A DNA stretch of 64,000 nucleotides from Dechloromonas sp. UBA6271. Lineage in GTDB: Bacteria > Pseudomonadota > Gammaproteobacteria > Burkholderiales > Rhodocyclaceae. The position numbers were made by a program, and so were the translations under genes. This document shows, one piece after another, positions 1 through 7,006 of this stretch (position 1 is its first letter; every line of letters begins with the position of its first letter). The notes beneath the pieces were generated by a model. The model was given only the letters and a program-made list of their open reading frames with translations, was not told the DNA's origin and made no database searches. Location: the NCBI GenBank assembly GCA_002440665.1, contig DJUX01000049.1:1-64000 (forward strand). Direction: 5' to 3'.

Positions 1-517
1 GCGAGGACACCCCTGTGGAGAGGCTGGTCACGCGGCTGTTCGTCGTACTCAGACCGGTCGAAAGACTGCTGACGCCCGTCGAAGTCGAGGTCGACAGGCT
101 GGTCACGTTGCTGTTCGTCGTGCTCAGCCCTGTGCTTAGGGAGGAGACATCTGTACTCACGCTACTCAAGCCAGTCGACAAGCTGCTGACGCCTGTGCTG
201 ACGCTACTCAGACCCGTCGAGGTCGAGGTCGACAGACTATTAACATAAATGCGCGTGTTATTTACGTAATTCACACATTTTGGATCGGCATTCCACATTG
301 TGCCGCCATTCCCCGAAGTACAAGCCGCCTCAGGAAGCGTCTGCGCCAGCGCCTCCTGCCCCGCTCCCAACAACGCGATGCCTATCGAGCATGCCGCTGC
401 AGCCACACAAACCGCAGTCCTCCCTCCCGATTGCTTGCCCGAAGACTTTGTGCATTCGCTGACCGCAACGCGTTGTCCGGTTCGCTTGCAGAAAATCACC
501 TTGTAAATTTTGTTCAT
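1..517 (-). CDS. Trimeric autotransporter adhesin (YadA-like), N-terminal part, cut by window start
   Basis: A minus-strand reading frame opens at an ATG at 517-515, preceded by a GGAA-type ribosome site, and stays open for 172 codons to the window edge. Its first residues, MNKIYKVIFCKRTGQRVAVS, match the extended signal peptide region (ESPR) of type V secretion proteins. A hydrophobic, alanine-rich signal segment follows, ending near ALAQ (about residue 65). After a short head (about residues 66-90) comes a Ser/Thr/Val/Leu/Asn repeat with units such as SLSTGLSTTNSNVTSLST, typical of the coiled stalk of trimeric adhesins. Passenger remainder and membrane anchor lie outside the window. By family knowledge the product is exported, anchored in the outer membrane as a trimer, and used for attachment. 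The repeated DNA (about 1-245) is coding repeat, not a CRISPR. The neighbour on the other strand is a glycosyltransferase-like gene. Confidence 0.85.
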   Translation of the reverse strand, partial: MNKIYKVIFCKRTGQRVAVSECTKSSGKQSGGRTAVCVAAAACSIGIALLGAGQEALAQTLPEAACTSGNGGTMWNADPKCVNYVNNTRIYVNSLSTSTSTGLSSVSTGVSSLSTGLSSVSTDVSSLSTGLSTTNSNVTSLSTSTSTGVSSLSTGLSTTNSRVTSLSTGVSS

Positions 518-830
518 CTTCTATTCCTGCGCATGGCAAGTTGAGACCAGATCTGTCGTAGCAGCCTGAATTGCCACCCAGTCGCTCAATCTACTCGACA
601 TCGACTTGAGCTTTATTGGCCCAACAAAAAAACCACCAATCGGGTGACGACCCACTTTTTTGGGGGGAGAGGCTAGCACACGCCATATTTCCCGCCAGTA
701 ACTACTTCACGCTCGGCGAAAAATTCGACCCTTCCCCAGAAACGCTCGCAAGTTCCGTTCTAATTCGATGTTTTTTACACGAAAATAGGAACCCCGCCCC
801 ACTATTAAAAACGCAACATTTTATACCACC
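518..830. other. Divergent intergenic region between adhesin and DUF2827 gene
   Basis: This 313-base stretch separates two genes that point away from each other, so it must hold both promoters. It is richer in A/T than its surroundings, particularly 600-660 and 770-830, with runs of A and T. An 82-codon frame (616-864) lies here, but it lacks a ribosome site, overlaps the next gene in another frame and resembles nothing known to me. I see no clear -35/-10 pair and no convincing small gene. Confidence 0.4.
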
Positions 831-1958
831 ATGCACTTATCCATCGGCATCACGATCGGCTTGAAACAGGAAAACGAGACCCTATGGAACAACGGGATCA
901 AACAGAATGCGGTTTTTCTGGCGGATACACTGCGGAATTGCAGCAATGTTGCCAATGTTTTCCTGGTTAACACCACGCCGGTTCAGATCACCAAGCGCCT
1001 GCCCTGGAGCCAGGAACGTTGGCCAACTAAGTCGTTCGATGCTGCCAAGGACGAACTGGATGTATTAATCGAACTGGGCGGGCAAATCGACGAGGAACAG
1101 ACCGCCTACCTGAAGCAAAGAGGTACGCGCGTGGTGTCGTATTGCTGTGGTTCGGAGTACATCGCCGCCACGGAATCCATCCTGTTTGAACGTCCGCTGT
1201 GGGGCTACAACTTTTTCGTCAATCAACGCTACGACGCGATCTGGATGATTCCGCAGGTGGCGAACAACAGCCAGTCATTTTTCGAGGTATTGCGCCGGCA
1301 CAACGCCGAGACGGTTCCATTTGTCTGGAGCCCGATCTTTCTTGAACAGCGCAGCCAGGACTTGCCGTACCGGGGGATTTATCAACGGCGGGCCGATTCA
1401 CCCCGCCGACTCGTCGTCATGGAACCCAACCTGAACCTGGTGAAATTCTGCCTCTACCCGATTCTGATCGCAGAACTGGCGTACCGTCAGGCTCCCAACA
1501 GCATCGAGATCCTCCGCGTCACCAACGCCGAGCAAATCGCCACGCAGAGCCCGGAATTCATCGCGCTGATGAATCAACTCGACATCGTGCGGCAGCATAA
1601 AGCGGTCTTCCTCGGGCGATACGACACACCGACTTTCCTTGCCGAACAGACGGATATCGTCATTTCCCACCAGTTGGAAAATCCGCTGAATTATTTTTAC
1701 CTGGAAGTTTGCTGGCAAGGCTTCCCGCTGATTCATAACGCGCACCTTTGCTCAGACTTAGGCTATTTTTACCCTGAAAATCGCGCCGACCTGGGTGCCG
1801 AACGCGTATTGAAAGCGATCCGCCAGCATGATGCCGACGCTGAAGCCTATCGGACAACGCAGCGGGAAATAATCGGCCGTTACCTGCCGAACGACGAAAC
1901 CCTGGTTCGGACTTACTCACAACATCTGACAGACTTGATGGCGCGGCCGCTACGCTGA
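831..1958 (+). CDS. DUF2827 family protein, probable glycosyltransferase-like
   Basis: The 375-residue product begins MHLSIGITIGLKQENETLW and has no signal peptide, so it is probably cytosolic. The opening β-strand, followed by WNNGIKQNAVFLADTL, matches my recollection of the DUF2827 family, whose fold resembles GT-B glycosyltransferases. Towards the C terminus, ISHQLENPLNYFYLEVCWQG and the following 'G-P-L-I-H-N' type segment resemble the sugar-nucleotide binding half of such enzymes. Its neighbour is a trimeric autotransporter adhesin on the opposite strand. In other betaproteobacteria DUF2827 genes are, to my knowledge, often found beside such adhesins, so adhesin glycosylation is a reasonable inference but is not demonstrated. 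The ATG at 831 has no obvious Shine-Dalgarno site. The gene is followed within 4 bases by a perfect inverted repeat. Confidence 0.7.
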   Translation: MHLSIGITIGLKQENETLWNNGIKQNAVFLADTLRNCSNVANVFLVNTTPVQITKRLPWSQERWPTKSFDAAKDELDVLIELGGQIDEEQTAYLKQRGTRVVSYCCGSEYIAATESILFERPLWGYNFFVNQRYDAIWMIPQVANNSQSFFEVLRRHNAETVPFVWSPIFLEQRSQDLPYRGIYQRRADSPRRLVVMEPNLNLVKFCLYPILIAELAYRQAPNSIEILRVTNAEQIATQSPEFIALMNQLDIVRQHKAVFLGRYDTPTFLAEQTDIVISHQLENPLNYFYLEVCWQGFPLIHNAHLCSDLGYFYPENRADLGAERVLKAIRQHDADAEAYRTTQREIIGRYLPNDETLVRTYSQHLTDLMARPLR

Positions 1959-1961
1959 CAG

Positions 1962-2007
1962 TTGCGGTCGACCGGCTTTTTTGGCCAAAAATACTGGTCG
2001 ACCGCAA
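1962..2007. repeat. 12-bp perfect inverted repeat made of two copies of a dispersed motif
   Basis: TTGCGGTCGACC at 1962-1973 is the exact reverse complement of GGTCGACCGCAA at 1996-2007, with a 22-base spacer that contains its own GGC-T6-GGCC self-complementary part. It starts 4 bases after the DUF2827 stop and may act as a terminator for that gene and for the convergent cytochrome b gene. Each arm is also a copy of the GTYGACCGCAA motif found many times elsewhere in the window. Confidence 0.7.
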
Positions 2008-2030
2008 TGACCAAGGCGCTGCGGTTTGCG

Positions 2031-2723
2031 TCACCAATCCGGCGTTTCGCTCACCGCTGGCGGGGGTGGCGGAGGCGGCATCCAGTTGCCGCTGGCGCCA
2101 TAAGCGAGCGCGAAACTGACGGATAAGGCAATCACCAGCGCCACGATGCCGCCACCACGCGCCGACTCACCCGAAGCCCCATCCTTCCAGCCCGTGACCA
2201 TGGGCTTGAGCAAGGACTGCTTTTTAACGCGACCGTAGTAAACAATTGCGGCAACATGCAGGCAGACCAGTGCGATCAGCACATTGCTCAACAAGTGGTG
2301 CAAACCCGTCAGACGATTGCTGGCCGCCTTATCGACAAGTGAAAACAAGGGCCCTGTGAAGGCGATGTCGTCGTTGGAAAACAGGCCGCTGACGGCTTGC
2401 GCGGTCAACAGCCCAAAAAAGGCAAAAACCGCGAACGCCCCCAGCGGGTTATGCCCTTCGCCTCGCCACTCCCCGCGCAAGTAAGCGCCAACACGCGCAG
2501 GCGAGGGAAAAAACTGGATAAAGCGCGCATAGGTGGAGCCTACCAAACCCCAGACCAGCCGGAATGCCAGCAACCCGACAATGAAGATGCCGAGCCTGCC
2601 ATGCCAAACCATCAGATTTCCACCAAGCTGGCCGCTGACCATGGCGCCGATCACTGCGAGTGCCAGCAACCAGTGAAACAGGCGGGTGGGCAAGTCCCAA
2701 AGGAGAATGCGTTTTCCGTTCAT
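2031..2723 (-). CDS. Cytochrome b561 family protein
   Basis: This 230-residue membrane protein begins MNGKRILLWDLPTRLFHWLL, the usual start of the bacterial cytochrome b561 / Ni-Fe hydrogenase b-type cytochrome family: W-D-x-P-x-R-x-x-H-W with a haem-ligand His. Further His residues for the two b haems sit in helix 2 (VWHGRLG, about residue 40) and in the GLHHLL and CLHVAAIVYY segments. Four or five membrane helices are visible, the last near residues 193-212, followed by an unusual proline run (MPPPPPPP) and a short tail. The gene lies 73 bases behind a cytochrome c' gene on the same strand, with a hairpin between them. Inference: the membrane b cytochrome exchanges electrons between the quinone pool and the periplasmic cytochrome c'. 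Confidence 0.85.
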   Translation of the reverse strand: MNGKRILLWDLPTRLFHWLLALAVIGAMVSGQLGGNLMVWHGRLGIFIVGLLAFRLVWGLVGSTYARFIQFFPSPARVGAYLRGEWRGEGHNPLGAFAVFAFFGLLTAQAVSGLFSNDDIAFTGPLFSLVDKAASNRLTGLHHLLSNVLIALVCLHVAAIVYYGRVKKQSLLKPMVTGWKDGASGESARGGGIVALVIALSVSFALAYGASGNWMPPPPPPPAVSETPDW

Positions 2724-2750
2724 GGCGATCTTTCATCCCTACCAGTAAAA

Positions 2751-2772
2751 CAGGCGCCCCGGAAGGCGCCTG
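2751..2772 (-). terminator. Intercistronic hairpin between cytochrome c' and cytochrome b genes
   Basis: CAGGCGCC (2751-2758) pairs with GGCGCCTG (2765-2772) around a 6-base loop. Read on the minus strand it is followed by TTTT. It lies behind the cytochrome c' stop and before the cytochrome b561 start, so it may attenuate the downstream gene or protect the upstream message. Confidence 0.55.
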
Positions 2773-2796
2773 TGGCATGACTTCGACACAATCCGG

Positions 2797-3252
2797 TTAT
2801 TGCTTGATCTTGAAATCGTCGTGGCAGGCCTTGCAGGCAGCACCCAGCTTGCCGAACTGCTCCTTGATGGCTGCGGCATCGCCAGTTGCGGCGACCTTGG
2901 CCATTTCGTTGGCTTCCTTGTTGAAGGCTATCGCCACCTTGGCCACGCCTTCCTTGTCGGTGAAGAAGGCCGGCTTGACGCGGGTCTTTTCCCAGCCCGT
3001 GCCCTTGTCGGTGCCCGGCAGGTAGAGGGCGCCCATGCCGGAATTGGCAATGGCCTGGATGGCGTTGGCGGACTTGATGACCTCTTCCTTGTTGAACTGG
3101 CCTTCGACATTGGCCTTGATACGGCCCATGTTCCACGCCATGAAGGTATAGCCGGACTGGCGGAACTTGATGGCGTCTTCAGGTTTGAGCTGGGCGGCGG
3201 CGGTACCGGTCAGTGTGATGGACAGCAGGGCAAGCAAAAGTTTGGATTTCAT
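2797..3252 (-). CDS. Cytochrome c' (periplasmic, class II c-type)
   Basis: The 151-residue product starts with a signal peptide, MKSKLLLALLSITLTGTAAA, with likely cleavage before QLKPED. The mature part has the size of a four-helix-bundle cytochrome c' (about 130 residues). The single haem-binding motif CKACH lies close to the C terminus (ACKACHDDFK), where this family carries it. The segment RQSGYTFMAWNMGRIK near the mature N terminus is the usual helix A. Cytochromes c' are periplasmic and bind NO or shuttle electrons. The gene precedes a membrane cytochrome b561 gene on the same strand, suggesting a two-gene electron-transfer unit. The ATG at 3252 is supported by the signal peptide. Confidence 0.9.
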   Translation of the reverse strand: MKSKLLLALLSITLTGTAAAQLKPEDAIKFRQSGYTFMAWNMGRIKANVEGQFNKEEVIKSANAIQAIANSGMGALYLPGTDKGTGWEKTRVKPAFFTDKEGVAKVAIAFNKEANEMAKVAATGDAAAIKEQFGKLGAACKACHDDFKIKQ

Positions 3253-3365
3253 TGCATTTCTCCATTGTTGTTGAGGAATTCCGGGATACGAAGCGTGAAC
3301 ACCGGAACCCGGCCATTCACTTCCGCTCCATTATAACTCCCTAATATGACAACCGGGCGAAGCAG

Positions 3366-3683
3366 TCAGATGGCGAAAATGTGTTTGACACGCAAGGCAG
3401 GCCCGCCCTGCTCGATGGCGATCAGGCGGTCGATGTTCGGATGCTTGCCCGGGTTGGCGCGGGCATCGTCGGTATGCTCGGCGAAGATTTCCAGGCCTTT
3501 TTTTGCGGCTTCGAGGTTGATCGAACCGTAGGTCTGTGCCAGATGGTTGTAGACGGCCAGCGAGCCCTGGCTGCCCGGCTTGTTTTCGATGGTGGCGACC
3601 ACGGTTTCTGCCTTGTCGAGCAGGTTGACCGCAGCAAGGTGGGAAATTCCCGGCAGTTTTTTCAGATTTTCGGCAAAAGACAT
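3366..3683 (-). CDS. DUF2322-like small conserved protein
   Basis: A 105-residue soluble protein beginning MSFAENLKKLPGISHLAAVN. I believe it belongs to the uncharacterised DUF2322 family, but no catalytic motif is visible. The start at 3683 is chosen because it overlaps the upstream stop by one base (TAATG), a common coupling arrangement; another in-frame ATG three codons upstream (3692) is possible. It is the last gene of a minus-strand chain purB, zinc-ribbon membrane protein, this gene. Linkage to purB does not by itself suggest a role in purine synthesis. Confidence 0.65.
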   Translation of the reverse strand: MSFAENLKKLPGISHLAAVNLLDKAETVVATIENKPGSQGSLAVYNHLAQTYGSINLEAAKKGLEIFAEHTDDARANPGKHPNIDRLIAIEQGGPALRVKHIFAI

Positions 3684-3958
3684 TATTTCCATTCCCGTTT
3701 GGCTTTGACCAGCCCGATGATCAGCCCGGTCGTAAAGGTGCCGATCGGCAGCGTGAAGGCGATCGCCTTGATGCCGCGCTCGGCGCCATAGATGTAAAGC
3801 AGCAGCAGCGCCGGCAGCAGGCCGAGCAGCAGCCCGATCAGGCCCCACTTGATGCCGCCACGGATAACCTCGCTATCCGTGGTCTTGCCGTCACCCGTGC
3901 AATGCGGGCAGTAGATGGCATCGGCCGGCACTTCCTGCCCGCACTTGGCGCACTGCAT
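3683..3958 (-). CDS. Small zinc-ribbon membrane protein
   Basis: The 91-residue product has an N-terminal zinc ribbon, MQCAKCGQEVPADAIYCPHC, with two CxxC pairs (Cys3/Cys6 and Cys17/Cys20). Two hydrophobic helices follow, at about residues 36-56 and 65-84, ending in a basic tail (KAKREWK) that suggests a cytoplasmic C terminus. Its ATG at 3958 directly abuts the purB stop and its stop overlaps the next start, so all three genes are probably translated from one message. Small zinc-ribbon membrane proteins of this type are common and their function is unknown. Confidence 0.75.
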   Translation of the reverse strand: MQCAKCGQEVPADAIYCPHCTGDGKTTDSEVIRGGIKWGLIGLLLGLLPALLLLYIYGAERGIKAIAFTLPIGTFTTGLIIGLVKAKREWK

Positions 3959-5326
3959 CTAGATGCGCTTCGCCAGTTCGGCCGCCTTGCCGGTGTAATC
4001 CCACGGCGTCAGCTTGAGCAGCTCGGCCTTGGCGGCTTCCGGAATTTCCAGCGTGGACACGAAAGCCTGCATGCCTTCGCGCGACACGCGGGTGCCGCGG
4101 GTCAGCTCCTTGAGCTTTTCGTAGGCGTTGGGCACGGCGTAGCGGCGCATGACGGTCTGGATCGGCTCGGCCAGCAGTTCCCAGTTGGCGTCGAGGTCGG
4201 CCTGCATCAGGTCGGCGTTCACTTCCAGCTTGCTCAAACCCTTGAGCAGGGAGTCGTAGGCGAGCAGCGTGTAGCCGAGGCCGACGCCCATGTTGCGGAG
4301 CACTGTCGAATCAGTCAGGTCGCGCTGCCAGCGCGAGATCGGCAGCTTCTCGGCGAGGTGCTTGAGGACGGCATTGGCCAGACCGAGGTTGCCTTCCGAG
4401 TTTTCGAAATCGATCGGATTGACCTTGTGAGGCATGGTCGACGAACCGATTTCGCCGGCCTTGACCTTCTGCTTGAAGAAACCGAGCGAAATGTAGCCCC
4501 AGATGTCGCGGTCGAGGTCGATCAAGATGCTGTTGGCGCGGGCGAAAGCGTCGAACAGCTCGGCCAGCGCATCGTGCGGCTCGATCTGGATGGTGTAGGG
4601 GTTGAAGGTCAGGCCGAGCGACTCGACGAAACGCTTGGCGAAGCCTTCCCAGTCGTAGCCCGGGTAGGCGGTCAGGTGGGCATTGTAGTTGCCGACGGCG
4701 CCGTTGATCTTGCCAAGCAGTTCGACGGCGGCGATGCGGGCGCGGGCGCGCTGCAGGCGGTAGGCGACGTTGGCCATTTCCTTGCCGAGCGTCGTCGGGG
4801 TGGCCGGCTGGCCGTGCGTGCGGCTCATCATCGGCACGTCCGCATTGGCGTGGGCCAGCTCCCTGAGGCGGGCGATGACCTTGTCGAGCGCCGGCAGCAT
4901 GCCTGCTTCACGGGCGCCCAGGCACATCAGCGCGTGCGACAGGTTGTTGATGTCTTCCGAGGTGCAGGCGAAGTGGATGAACTCGCTGACCTTGACCACT
5001 TCGGCATTGCCCTTGGTGTGGTCCTTGATCCAGTATTCCAGCGCCTTGACGTCGTGGTTGGTGACGGCTTCGATGGCCTTGACCTCGGCGGCCTGTTCCG
5101 GCCCGAAGTTGGCGACCAGCGCATCGAGTTCGGCTACAGTCGACGGCGAAAAAGCGGCAATTTCCGTGAAATGCGGCTCGGCGGCGAGCGCCTTCAGCCA
5201 TTCGATTTCCACCAGCAGGCGGCACTTGATCAGGCCGTATTCGGAGAAGTGCTCGCGCAGGGCATCGACCTTGCCGGCGTAGCGGCCGTCGAGCGGGGAA
5301 AGTGCAGTCAAGGGATTGAAAGTCAT
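3959..5326 (-). CDS. purB: Adenylosuccinate lyase
   Basis: The 455-residue protein matches the E. coli type of PurB in length and in its start, MTFNPLTALSPLDGRYAGKV. The fumarase/aspartase superfamily signature is present as GSSTMPHKVNPIDFENSEGN (about residues 291-310), containing the flexible-loop catalytic Ser. SRTHGQPATPTTLGKE (about 168-183) carries the second conserved His. The enzyme removes fumarate from SAICAR and from adenylosuccinate, acting twice in purine synthesis. It is the first gene of the chain with the zinc-ribbon and DUF2322-like genes. It is divergent from the glutathione transferase gene, with about 95 bases for both promoters. Confidence 0.97.
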   Translation of the reverse strand: MTFNPLTALSPLDGRYAGKVDALREHFSEYGLIKCRLLVEIEWLKALAAEPHFTEIAAFSPSTVAELDALVANFGPEQAAEVKAIEAVTNHDVKALEYWIKDHTKGNAEVVKVSEFIHFACTSEDINNLSHALMCLGAREAGMLPALDKVIARLRELAHANADVPMMSRTHGQPATPTTLGKEMANVAYRLQRARARIAAVELLGKINGAVGNYNAHLTAYPGYDWEGFAKRFVESLGLTFNPYTIQIEPHDALAELFDAFARANSILIDLDRDIWGYISLGFFKQKVKAGEIGSSTMPHKVNPIDFENSEGNLGLANAVLKHLAEKLPISRWQRDLTDSTVLRNMGVGLGYTLLAYDSLLKGLSKLEVNADLMQADLDANWELLAEPIQTVMRRYAVPNAYEKLKELTRGTRVSREGMQAFVSTLEIPEAAKAELLKLTPWDYTGKAAELAKRI

Positions 5327-5387
5327 GGCTACGTCCTTTTCGGTAAGCCGGCAATTTTACCCGCCCGGCGAACCCCTCGCCACACGC

Positions 5388-5393
5388 TATAAT
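5388..5393 (+). promoter_or_regulatory. Candidate -10 element for the glutathione transferase gene
   Basis: A perfect TATAAT lies 28 bases before the ATG at 5421, in the gap between the divergent purB and transferase genes. No good -35 hexamer is visible at 16-18 bases upstream, so this is only a candidate. Confidence 0.4.
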
Positions 5394-5420
5394 CATTCTC
5401 CCCAAACCAGAGAACATGCG

Positions 5421-6029
5421 ATGAAGCTGATCGGCACCCATACCAGCCCTTTCGTGCGCAAGGTGCGCATCGTGCTCGCTGAAAAGAAGATCGATTACGA
5501 ATTCGCGATCGACTCGCCGTGGCTGGGCGACAGCCAGGTCCAGAACGTCAATCCGCTGGGCAAGATCCCGGTGCTGCTGCTGGACGACGAAACGCCGCTG
5601 TTCGACTCGCGGGTCATCGTCGAATACATCGACAGCGTCACCCCGAATGCCAAATTGTTCCCGACCCCCAACCGTGAACGCATTGACGTCAAGCGCTGGG
5701 AAGCCATCGCCGACGGCATTTGCGACGCCGCCGCCACTGCCTTTCTCGAAGGCAAACGCCCGGATAGCCAGCAGAGTTACGACTGGATCGCCCGCCAGCA
5801 CCTCAAGATCGCGCGCAGCCTGGAATTCATGGCCGAGGAACTGGGCGAGAAATCCTATTGCCAAGGCACCCACATTTCACTGGCCGACATCGCCGTCGGC
5901 ACCGCGCTCGGCTACCTGTGCTTCCGCTTCCCACATGTCGGCTGGCAGGAAACCCACCCGAACCTGGCGAAACTGTACGCCAAGCTGATGCTGCGTCCAT
6001 CGTTCGCCGACACGGTCCCGCACGACTGA
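5421..6029 (+). CDS. Glutathione S-transferase family protein
   Basis: The 202-residue product has the two-domain GST layout. A thioredoxin-like N-terminal domain begins MKLIGTHTSPFVRKVRIVLAEK, where the SPFVRKVR segment holds the catalytic Ser and glutathione-contact region. NPLGKIPVLLLDD (about residues 47-59) contains the cis-Pro, and LFDSRVIVEYID contains the Glu/Asp-Ser pair that binds the γ-glutamyl group. The C-terminal helical domain includes ISLADIAVGTALGYL, the usual N-capping box. It resembles the YibF-like, β-proteobacterial GSTs; substrate unknown. The ATG at 5421 fits the domain start; longer upstream starts would add unrelated sequence. It converges with psd across a hairpin. 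Confidence 0.9.
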   Translation: MKLIGTHTSPFVRKVRIVLAEKKIDYEFAIDSPWLGDSQVQNVNPLGKIPVLLLDDETPLFDSRVIVEYIDSVTPNAKLFPTPNRERIDVKRWEAIADGICDAAATAFLEGKRPDSQQSYDWIARQHLKIARSLEFMAEELGEKSYCQGTHISLADIAVGTALGYLCFRFPHVGWQETHPNLAKLYAKLMLRPSFADTVPHD

Positions 6030-6050
6030 TCGGGTTTTCCGGAAATGACA

Positions 6051-6072
6051 AAGGGCGCCACGCGGCGCCCTT
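6051..6072. terminator. Bidirectional terminator hairpin between GST gene and psd
   Basis: AAGGGCGCC (6051-6059) and GGCGCCCTT (6064-6072) form a 9-bp GC-rich stem with loop ACGC. It lies between two convergent genes, 21 bases after the transferase stop and before the psd stop on the other strand. Confidence 0.7.
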
Positions 6073-6098
6073 GTCGTTTGCTGTGGCCGAAAACTGCG

Positions 6099-6956
6099 CT
6101 ATTGCCCCGTCGGGGCTTTCACCGCCATCGCCTCGCCGAGACGGATCGCCCGCGCCGGCGCCCAGTCGGGGTTGAACTGCGTGACACCTTTCGGAAAGAG
6201 CATCACCACCGTCGAGCCGAGCAGGAAACGGCCCATTTCGTCACCCTGCCGGAACCCGATCTGCCGGTCGGCGTACTGCCATTCGCGAATGTGGCCGGGG
6301 CGCGGCGGATTGACCATGCCATGCCAGACCGTCGCCATGCTGCCGACGATGGTGGCGCCGACCAGCGTCAGCACGAAGGGGCCGTGCGGCGAATCGAAGA
6401 CGCAGACAACCCGCTCGTTGCGCGCGAAGAGGCCGGGGACGCCACGCGCCGTCGTCGGATTGACCGAAAACAGGGCACCGGGCACGTAGATCATGCGCTT
6501 CAGACGGCCGTCGCAGGGCATGTGGATACGGTGGTAGTCGCGCGGGCTGAGGTACAGCGTCGCAAAACTGCCATCCTCGAACTGCGCCGCCAGTTCGCGG
6601 TCGCCGCCGACCAGCGCGGTCGTCGAATAGCTGTGCCCCTTGGCCTGGAAGATCTGGTCGCGCTCGATGGCACCGAACTGGCTGATCGCCCCGTCGACCG
6701 GGCAGATGAAGTCGGCCGCGGCGAGCGGCCGCGCGCCGTCGCGCAGCGGGCGCGTGAAAAACTCGTTGAACGTCGGGTAAGCGGCGATATCGGGATTGGC
6801 CGCTTCGGCCATATTGACGCCGTAACGCCCGACAAACCAGCGGATGACGCTGGTGGTCAGGTCACCGGCCCGGGCATTGGCCAGTTTGCCGGCCAGCATG
6901 GTAAGTGCCTGCTTGGGAATCAGGTATTGCGGTAGAACTGCGAGACGATCGGACAC
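6099..6956 (-). CDS. psd: Phosphatidylserine decarboxylase proenzyme
   Basis: The 285-residue product matches the single-gene proteobacterial PSD family in length. The self-cleavage site LGST is visible in GRFLLGSTVVMLFP near the C terminus; cleavage before the Ser produces the pyruvoyl prosthetic group and a small α-chain. YLSPRDYHRIHMPCDGRL contains the conserved Asp/His residues of the processing triad, and CPVDGAIS is also typical. The enzyme makes phosphatidylethanolamine at the inner membrane. The start used is a GTG at 6956 (protein MSDRLAVLPQYL). The gene stands alone, 50 bases downstream of mnmA on the same strand. Confidence 0.95.
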   Translation of the reverse strand: MSDRLAVLPQYLIPKQALTMLAGKLANARAGDLTTSVIRWFVGRYGVNMAEAANPDIAAYPTFNEFFTRPLRDGARPLAAADFICPVDGAISQFGAIERDQIFQAKGHSYSTTALVGGDRELAAQFEDGSFATLYLSPRDYHRIHMPCDGRLKRMIYVPGALFSVNPTTARGVPGLFARNERVVCVFDSPHGPFVLTLVGATIVGSMATVWHGMVNPPRPGHIREWQYADRQIGFRQGDEMGRFLLGSTVVMLFPKGVTQFNPDWAPARAIRLGEAMAVKAPTGQ

Positions 6957-7006
6957 GTTTGAGACCTATAAAACCATGGCAGGAAAGAAATCGGCGGGCG
7001 CGGCAA

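Noticed and set aside
15..248. Plus-strand repetitive 77-codon frame and possible CRISPR-like or satellite repeat
   Set aside because: The opposite strand encodes a continuous signal peptide plus adhesin stalk; the repeats are in-frame protein repeats of varying length without spacers.
616..864. 82-codon plus-strand frame before the DUF2827 gene
   Set aside because: No ribosome site, overlaps the DUF2827 start in another frame, and no family resemblance.
3902..5392. Long plus-strand frame antisense to purB
   Set aside because: A shadow of the high-GC purB codons; purB has all family motifs.
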